The position numbers were made by a program, and so were the translations under genes. From Nannochloropsis oceanica (lineage: Eukaryota; Sar; Eustigmatophyceae; Eustigmatales; Monodopsidaceae), in assembly GCA_004519485.1 (NCBI GenBank), contig CP038121.1, positions 248,001-312,000 on the forward strand: a stretch of 64,000 nucleotides of DNA. The letters run 5' to 3'. Shown piece by piece: positions 57,950 through 64,000 of the stretch. The notes beneath the pieces were generated by a model. The model was not told the origin of the DNA. It saw nothing but the letters and a program-made list of their open reading frames with translations, and did not search any database. Numbering within the stretch: position 1 is the first letter of the stretch; the number at the start of each line of letters is the position of its first letter.

Positions 57950-60487
57950 ATGTTGCGCCGTCTCATTTCCAGCTCAAAATCAAGACGGAAGGCTGGCACC
58001 CGTACCAGCCACTTCCTGCAGTGGGGCTTGATTGCTGCGTCAAGAGAAGCCAAGGATCAGTCCCACATAGTCCTTTGTTGTATGGCCTTGGCGGCGCTTT
58101 CTACCTCGGGAAGCCTCCTCCTGACGCGAAATGATGGGGAGCAAGCTGCGTCGTCGCAGCCATCCGGAGAGGACGACCCGTTGCCAAACGCCGAGTTTGC
58201 CGTACATGGTCGTCGGCTTAATGTGCGCGTAAGCCCCTGGCTCTCGTCCATGACGGGGCGGGCGGCTGCTGCCGCGTCTTCCAACGTTGACGCCATCAGC
58301 AAGCATCGGAAGCGGCGGGGCAGCACGGGAGCCTCAGTCCACTGGCGCAACTCTAAATATGTCATTGTGGGCCTGGGTGTCACGGGCAATGCTGCCTTGC
58401 AAGCCTTATTGGAATGTGAACCGGATGCGGAGATCACGGTTGTAGAGATGGGGACAAAGCCATCGGGCTTTGAGCAGCCTCACCGACGGGGCGGCGCGAG
58501 CGAGGGTGGGCGCTTGGGCGGGTTATTTCGGGGGCGAGGGGTAGCTGCTGTACTCCGCGTGACGTACTTATGGGGAACGGCCGTTGAATCCATGGATGCG
58601 GATGGCAAAGTCTTGACGTTGTCAGACGGCTCGAAGCTGGCGTTTGACAAGTGCTTATTGGCGGTGGGGGAGGGACCTGTTCAAGTACCCTCGAGATTCG
58701 TGGATCGCGTGGTGGCAAGCCGGGTCGTATCGTTGTATGGCGTGGAGGACCGACGGGCATTAGGTCGATTGGTGGCGCAGGGGCACCACGTGACCATCGT
58801 GGGCTCGAACTGGGCGAGTGTGGAGTTGGCCAGCTTTCTGAGCGATGTGGCCCGGCGGCATGGCTGGGGTCGAACCAGCGTGACGTTAATATTTCCTGAA
58901 TCTACGCCATTGGCGAAAGAACTGCCACGGTACTTGTCGGGGCTGTTGTTGCGGCGATTAGAACGGCGGGGCGTGGATGTCATTCCTCACACGTGTGTCA
59001 AATACATTGGCCGAGCGATGGACTATGAAGTGCAGTCACTGCGATCTTCCCTATCTGCCCCAGCCAACAGTGTCGAAAATAGTGATACATGCTCTAAAGG
59101 TCATTCTGATGTAGATAACAACCACATTCAAGGAGATCAAGAGCCTACAGTTTCCTTTGACCCTGTCCGCGTGTATCTGACAAGTAAATTTGCCAGTTTG
59201 GATTCGACGGCGCTCTTGACAGATCAAGTGGTGGTTGGGGGATCTTCCCCGCAAGGGCGATTGCCCATTCTACGTTTTGATGGTCATCCATTGGAGGTGG
59301 ATGAGCGCACAGGTGGTCTTGTTGTTTCCCACGAATTGCAGGCCTCTAGCAGCGTTTTTGTTGCGGGAGATGCGGCCTTCTTTCCTTGCACTGACATGGC
59401 GAAACGCATCACTGTGCGGTCTGCCGATCACGCCTATCACTCGGGGTGGGTTGCAGGGATGAATATGGCGGGGCGAGGTGTCCGCTACCAGCATTTGCCC
59501 TTGTTTTTCGGGACGATCCCACGGTTGGGCGTACGGGCGGCTTGGGTTGGGCAATGTGATGGGAGCGCTGAGACGCATGGGTTTTGGTGGAAGAATAACA
59601 CCAATGGCGGTAGCAGCAACAGCATGGCACGGAAACGCACACGTATGGACCCGCCACCAGAGGCACAGGCTGTTGAGGAAGAAGGACTCGCTGGCCGGGT
59701 CAAAGGTGCTTTGCAAAGCTTGGTGAGCAGTGGGAGCAATTCGAAGAGGATGGTGGCGGACAATACGAGTTCTGCCTTGGCAGCGGTTGGGATTGGGACC
59801 ACGGGTCGAGGAGAGGACAGCAACCGTGGTCGAAAAATAGGTATCTCCCGACGGACCACCACGGACCGCGAGCTAGGAGACCTAGACGCGTTTATTGAGG
59901 CAGAGATGGAGAGTGAAGCGCTCAGTGCGGGAATTGGGGACCAAAACTTCACATCTGTAAATGGGACGGGGCTGGTATTTTACATGGGTCCTGGTGGCAC
60001 TTTATGTGGCATCCTGGCTTGGGGCCTGCCGCCGCCTGCGACTTCCCAGAGAGAGGATAGGGACCCATTGGAGAAGGACGGCCAATCCCCACAATCACCT
60101 CGCATTGGTGGTTTGGGGGCCATCGATCCAGTGCTGGGCGGCGTTATTGAGCGTGCGCGTGCTGCTGTGGCGGATGGAGTGCGTTCTGGTACGAGTTTCA
60201 AGTACGATATGAACAGCCGGCAGGACACGTTATTGGCATTGCGGGCGCTGGCCCTAGAAGTGGTTGGACCCGAGACTTTGGAGCAGCTGGGTCCCAAGGC
60301 GCCTCTTTATACCTACACCAGCGCTAAAAGCTTGTCTACTTCAAGTCATGACACTTTGTTCCGCATCAATAACCACACCAGATCCTCAGCAGATTTACTT
60401 GAAGAGGCATACGAAGCAGCTGTCAAGGGGCATATGCAGCCGACGCCAGGCACCAATGCGGTGCCTTTCCCTTTTAATCGCTCTTGA
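57950..60487 (+). CDS. apoptosis-inducing factor (AIFM1)-like FAD/NAD oxidoreductase
   Basis: Single exon, 845 aa. The N-terminus is basic and hydroxylated (MLRRLISSSKSRRKAGTRTS) with a hydrophobic stretch (VLCCMALAALSTSGSLLL), like the mitochondrial presequence plus membrane anchor of AIF. FAD-binding GLGVTGNAALQALL near residue 140; LSDGSKLAFDKCLLAVGEGP; the NAD-binding segment HVTIVGSNWASVELASFLSD near 280, where the usual second Gly is replaced; VFVAGDAAFF near 470, followed by DHAYHSGWVAGMNMAGRGV, which parallels AIF's DHAVVSGRLAGENMTG. The C-terminal AIF domain (NGTGLVFYMGPGGTLCGILA) is separated by a ~150-residue disordered insert. AIF supports respiratory-chain assembly and cell death in other eukaryotes; whether it does here is inferred. 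Confidence 0.87.
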   Translation: MLRRLISSSKSRRKAGTRTSHFLQWGLIAASREAKDQSHIVLCCMALAALSTSGSLLLTRNDGEQAASSQPSGEDDPLPNAEFAVHGRRLNVRVSPWLSSMTGRAAAAASSNVDAISKHRKRRGSTGASVHWRNSKYVIVGLGVTGNAALQALLECEPDAEITVVEMGTKPSGFEQPHRRGGASEGGRLGGLFRGRGVAAVLRVTYLWGTAVESMDADGKVLTLSDGSKLAFDKCLLAVGEGPVQVPSRFVDRVVASRVVSLYGVEDRRALGRLVAQGHHVTIVGSNWASVELASFLSDVARRHGWGRTSVTLIFPESTPLAKELPRYLSGLLLRRLERRGVDVIPHTCVKYIGRAMDYEVQSLRSSLSAPANSVENSDTCSKGHSDVDNNHIQGDQEPTVSFDPVRVYLTSKFASLDSTALLTDQVVVGGSSPQGRLPILRFDGHPLEVDERTGGLVVSHELQASSSVFVAGDAAFFPCTDMAKRITVRSADHAYHSGWVAGMNMAGRGVRYQHLPLFFGTIPRLGVRAAWVGQCDGSAETHGFWWKNNTNGGSSNSMARKRTRMDPPPEAQAVEEEGLAGRVKGALQSLVSSGSNSKRMVADNTSSALAAVGIGTTGRGEDSNRGRKIGISRRTTTDRELGDLDAFIEAEMESEALSAGIGDQNFTSVNGTGLVFYMGPGGTLCGILAWGLPPPATSQREDRDPLEKDGQSPQSPRIGGLGAIDPVLGGVIERARAAVADGVRSGTSFKYDMNSRQDTLLALRALALEVVGPETLEQLGPKAPLYTYTSAKSLSTSSHDTLFRINNHTRSSADLLEEAYEAAVKGHMQPTPGTNAVPFPFNRS

Positions 60488-60713
60488 AACTTGGAGTGGG
60501 AAGGCATTAGGAACTTATACATGTAAATTGGACTCAAATGATCACGAAATTACACCTATGCTACTGTTGATAGCATGCTCTTCTTGTTCTCCTTCCCTAT
60601 CTGCTTTCCTTGGCCCTTCTTTTTAACTCACCCATAATATCGCTTCGGTAAACCTTTTCTCTTCTCTCCGTGGTCCCATTTATCTATACATATATGCACT
60701 CATAAGATATCGT

Positions 60714-63233
60714 TTAAAAGCTCACACAACTTGCCAAGTCCAGGACCTTAGGCGTCATCGCCCTGTACCCGGACCGCAGTCCTCCAAGTGGCCGCCGCGC
60801 AGTCGTTGACAGTGGTGGTAATCGTGTAGTTATTAATGTTCGGCCCTTCTTAATTCCAATGTACTCGCCGCTGGTATAACCACGCATCAGCCGTTCTGCA
60901 GCGGCCGTCTGTTGCGCCAGAGACGGGGCCGATGCAACACTTCCACTACACGACGATGCGGAGGAAGATGACCTTCTCCCCTGGCTCCCAATTCGACTAC
61001 TTCTACTGCTGCCATTCGAGACAAGATTGAGAAGTAGAGTGTCCAGCTTTCCATTGTCCTCAGATGCAGCCACTGACCGCTCTTGCCGCGACACGGAGGT
61101 CCGCCTTATGAGCAGACCCAGGACAGCCGGTGCAACATTCCTGTCTTGCTTGTTATCAACCCGGAGATGCATGGCATCGTGCTCGTCATATTCACCATCA
61201 TCAACCCGTCCTCTGGAGTTTGATGCGATTACTTGACCGGGACGCGCCCTAGACGAGGTAGTGGGTATGAACGACCGAAGCCGCATCCGGTGCAAGCTGC
61301 TGGTGGTGGCAGTGCCATGTTGCTGGGTCGGACCACGATTGCCGCGCAAGAGTTTGTGCTCTCTATCCCATATGTATTCGACTAGGTGGGAATACACATC
61401 AAGGGCGCCTGTAGGAAGAGGGTAGATTTGCTCAAAGTCCTTCAAAAGAGTGGCTTCATCATGCACGTCCATCAGCTCCATCTCCTCCGGTTCCTCCTCC
61501 TTGCTACCTTCCTCCGCATAGATCAATTCACGTCGTTGTCCGTCAAACTCAGACTGAGCTGGAAACAATGAAAAAGAAGACGAGGATAAGGAGCAAGATG
61601 ACAATGAAGACAAGCAAGATCCCGGGCTCGGGCATCGCGCTTCTTCAACTTCGCAAAAGTCCTCAATTCTGCTGGCGCTCCCGCCAGAACTGTCACTCCG
61701 TTGACTTTGTGGGTGCAATGTCGGACCCATCTTGCGCTTTTGAATTTGAAAATGCCGCATGAGACGTCCCAATAATGAAGCTTCGCGGCCTTTGTTTTTG
61801 CGCATAAGGTCATCTACCATAGTAAGACGATTCGGTGCATGCTGCTGAAGTAGGCTCTCAATTCTTCTTCGAGTCTGTACCACAACATTGGCCTCGTCCC
61901 GCAGGGAGTTGCTCAGCGCATCGATGTGCTGTCGGTGCCGGTGCAAACGCTCCTTAGCCTGTGTCTTTCGACGTGCCTGGAACGACTGTTTGTCGGAAGC
62001 CTGGGCTTGGACAGCACGCAATGTCTGTTCAATCAGGTCCTGCTTCACGTGACGGTCCACGGGCGATTCCGTGGCAAAACTTGGTAGCGTATTGACCTCG
62101 ATTAGCCAGGGCTTGAGAGCTTGATCAATCAATATGTCAAAACCAAGGATCTCGAATGCTCTAGACCCTTGGACACAGCTTGGTGACGATGATAAAGGCT
62201 CATCATTATTAGCACCGCCGCCGCCGTCTTCGCCAAAGAGGGCCTTGTAATCCCGCACTAATGTCGGCTCGATAGATAGCACCGTTTTGACACAGAGTTC
62301 CCCCATCTGCCGCCACAACTGCTCGGCGGTAGCCTCGCCATACCGCTGTCCGATCCATCTCAAGAACCACTTGAGGCTACGCTTGCTTCCGGTTTCATCC
62401 TCGTTCTCTATCCCCGCCCCTCCCCTAACGGAATAGTTTTCAGAGAAGCGATTGATGGCACTGTTAGTGAGATGCATGTACCGATCGCCCATGTTGGCCG
62501 CATTGGGCTGCATATACTCGGTTGTGCAAAGGCGCACTAAGCCGTCGCTGTACTTGTAGAGGCGCAATGGCTGGCAGCTTGTGACGAGGGTGTACATACG
62601 GATGTCGAACTTGAAGCCCTCCATCAACAAAGGTCGATGGATGTAAACCTGCGCCACCTGAGGCTCCGTCAAGGAGATGGCATCTAGCGACTTGGTCAGA
62701 AAAATGCCTCGACCTTTGGAGCTATTTTCAGGTTTGAGGATGAACGTTATGCCCCGGGCTGCCCGACCCTCGGGACAGAACTGCGCCCAAAAGTCCTCGG
62801 CTTCCTGTGGCAAGGACCATGTCTTGGGGTAAAACGCGTATTCCTTCGGAAAGTGACGCCGCATCTTGCCCAGATTTTGTGCCAGGCGATTCTTGCGGGA
62901 AATATGGCTCATACCGGGAAAGTGGTTGATACGCTGCCAGGGCTCGAGGCGGCTAAAGCGTTCGGAAATGGTGGAGATATCCAGCCAGTAGATATTGCAG
63001 CCATCGTCGTTGTGACCCACCACACGCATGCCACATGTCTTGGCTGCTTCTGTAATAATGTCATATCGACTGTCCACGGTACAAAGCGTCACTCTCCGCC
63101 GTGTCAATGCTTGGTGCGTTGTCTTCTTGGTGGTCTCAGCTGCAGCGGCGACGACACCAGAATTGGCATTGGCTTGATTAAAGGACTGGTTGTTATTCTT
63201 TTGGATGACTAGAGGCTGCCGGAGGGTTGGCAT
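60714..63233 (-). CDS. tubulin-tyrosine-ligase-like (TTLL6/13-type) polyglutamylase
   Basis: Single exon, 839 aa from the ATG at 63233. The TTL ATP-grasp core spans ~50-430: VDSRYDIITEAAKTCGMRVV, WLDISTISERFSRLEPWQRI, NHFPGMSHISRKNRLAQNLG, FYPKTWSLPQE, FILKPENSSKGRGIFLT (nucleotide-binding), QVYIHRPLLMEGFKFDIRMY, HLTNSAINRFSENY, AFEILGFDILIDQALKPWLI, EVNTLPSFATESPVD (metal-binding Glu/Asn). This is the order of TTLL4/6/13-type glutamylases, which add side-chain Glu to tubulin, especially in axonemes. The C-terminal half is disordered with basic and Ser-rich parts, possibly microtubule binding. Its gene ends 226 bp from the AIF-like gene. Only ~770 bp remain upstream. Confidence 0.92.
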   Translation of the reverse strand: MPTLRQPLVIQKNNNQSFNQANANSGVVAAAAETTKKTTHQALTRRRVTLCTVDSRYDIITEAAKTCGMRVVGHNDDGCNIYWLDISTISERFSRLEPWQRINHFPGMSHISRKNRLAQNLGKMRRHFPKEYAFYPKTWSLPQEAEDFWAQFCPEGRAARGITFILKPENSSKGRGIFLTKSLDAISLTEPQVAQVYIHRPLLMEGFKFDIRMYTLVTSCQPLRLYKYSDGLVRLCTTEYMQPNAANMGDRYMHLTNSAINRFSENYSVRGGAGIENEDETGSKRSLKWFLRWIGQRYGEATAEQLWRQMGELCVKTVLSIEPTLVRDYKALFGEDGGGGANNDEPLSSSPSCVQGSRAFEILGFDILIDQALKPWLIEVNTLPSFATESPVDRHVKQDLIEQTLRAVQAQASDKQSFQARRKTQAKERLHRHRQHIDALSNSLRDEANVVVQTRRRIESLLQQHAPNRLTMVDDLMRKNKGREASLLGRLMRHFQIQKRKMGPTLHPQSQRSDSSGGSASRIEDFCEVEEARCPSPGSCLSSLSSCSLSSSSFSLFPAQSEFDGQRRELIYAEEGSKEEEPEEMELMDVHDEATLLKDFEQIYPLPTGALDVYSHLVEYIWDREHKLLRGNRGPTQQHGTATTSSLHRMRLRSFIPTTSSRARPGQVIASNSRGRVDDGEYDEHDAMHLRVDNKQDRNVAPAVLGLLIRRTSVSRQERSVAASEDNGKLDTLLLNLVSNGSSRSSRIGSQGRRSSSSASSCSGSVASAPSLAQQTAAAERLMRGYTSGEYIGIKKGRTLITTRLPPLSTTARRPLGGLRSGYRAMTPKVLDLASCVSF

Positions 63234-64000
63234 TTTTCTCTCAAATCTGTACCCTGTATATATGAATTTCTTTTTTGTTCAAAAGGTGCGAAAAAGAGGC
63301 AGAAGGGCTCCGAGAAAGAAAGGAGAGTGGACCGGCAGTTGCACATATGGGCCAGGAAACGGCCGTGTGCATGTGTACGACCCGACTAAGGTTGGTTTCT
63401 AGCGGTTCGAGTGGACGGCACACTCTCTGACAGCTCTACACACTCCCTACAAAAATCTAATATAACAATTATGCCAGGGAGAATGATGGCTCCTGGTGGT
63501 CTTAGACAGGTGAACCACCTCACACAATACTAGCCTCCTCACCTTCGTCGTCCTGCTGCTGTACCTCCCGCCCGCACACGGCCAGGCCATTCCATGCAAG
63601 GTCCTTTTAGGTATCGCCGAATTGATTTTAAAGCTGGATAGACATCAAGTAAGAAACAAGAAGAGATGCTCCCCGAAAAAAATCGGCAGGAATGTTCTTG
63701 AGGGTATTATTACTCTATTCCTGTAGCTTTCTCTGTCTGTTGTTCTTCTTGTTGTCAGTGTCTTCATATGGAGTATTTAATATCATTAATTGATGACATG
63801 TGAATGTACGTGATTATCCCAATAAAACAAAGGGGGAAGCAAGCATTCTTCGCATGTCTGCGTCTTCCAGTCATCGGCTTCGATATATTCCTTTATATCT
63901 TTTGGGCCTTCTTATTTTTTAGTACTCCTATCTTTTTTTTTTTAATTTTTTGTTTTATTTTATACTTATGCTATTTTACCTTCTCTCTCTTCTGTCAGTT
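63234..64000. other. upstream region of the TTLL gene, window edge
   Basis: AT-rich non-coding sequence, with poly-T stretches after 63930. No gene or RNA could be supported; a gene may begin beyond the right edge. Confidence 0.5.

Overview
This is a gene-dense nuclear segment of a photosynthetic eukaryote, most likely an ochrophyte (heterokont) alga, possibly a eustigmatophyte of the Nannochloropsis/Microchloropsis kind. The reasons are spliceosomal introns of about 90-480 nt, a Deg protease with a heterokont-style bipartite plastid presequence (signal peptide ending before a Phe), a small secreted or plastid fasciclin protein with the same kind of leader, and very abundant GGGA/TCCC tetranucleotide tracts in introns and in disordered coding regions. 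The genus is an inference.

Layout, left to right: a REX1-type RNA exonuclease running off the left edge (-); an R2R3-type MYB factor (+); a 38-bp minisatellite; an unrecognised acidic/basic protein (-); an SLC18B1-like MFS transporter (+); a 13-exon serine beta-lactamase-fold hydrolase with a 60-Gln tail (-); a kanadaptin-like FHA protein (+); an unrecognised coiled-coil protein (-); a DegP/Deg1 protease (+); an F-box/LRR protein (-); a fasciclin protein (+); an RPAP2/RTR1 CTD phosphatase (+); a fused pair of glycosyltransferases of the arsenosugar-associated families (+); a 13-exon lysyl-tRNA synthetase with a GST_C-like tail (-); a CXC/LIN54-type factor (+); TRAPPC2L (+); an NCA2/DGS1-type protein (-); a DZIP1-like protein with a ubiquitin-like domain (+); an AIF-like flavoprotein (+); and a TTLL polyglutamylase-like protein (-). 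Neighbours are mostly divergent or convergent, with gaps of 0.2-1.9 kb. No tRNA, rRNA, CRISPR array or intact transposon was recognised.

The most unusual signal is inside the introns. Several introns of the lysyl-tRNA synthetase, hydrolase and Deg genes carry a decayed copy of part of the exon that follows. Four copies are strong at the nucleotide level and several more are weak. In every case the damaged copy lies upstream of the exon in use. Many introns also begin with a GGGA tract and end with a TCCC tract, so the intron ends could pair, and the same tracts give a plausible substrate for unequal exchange that would duplicate exons.

Exon boundaries were set by hand from GT-AG (one GC-AG) sites, reading phase and family conservation. 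All multi-exon models close in frame. Start codons of genes with long disordered N-termini are the least certain part.
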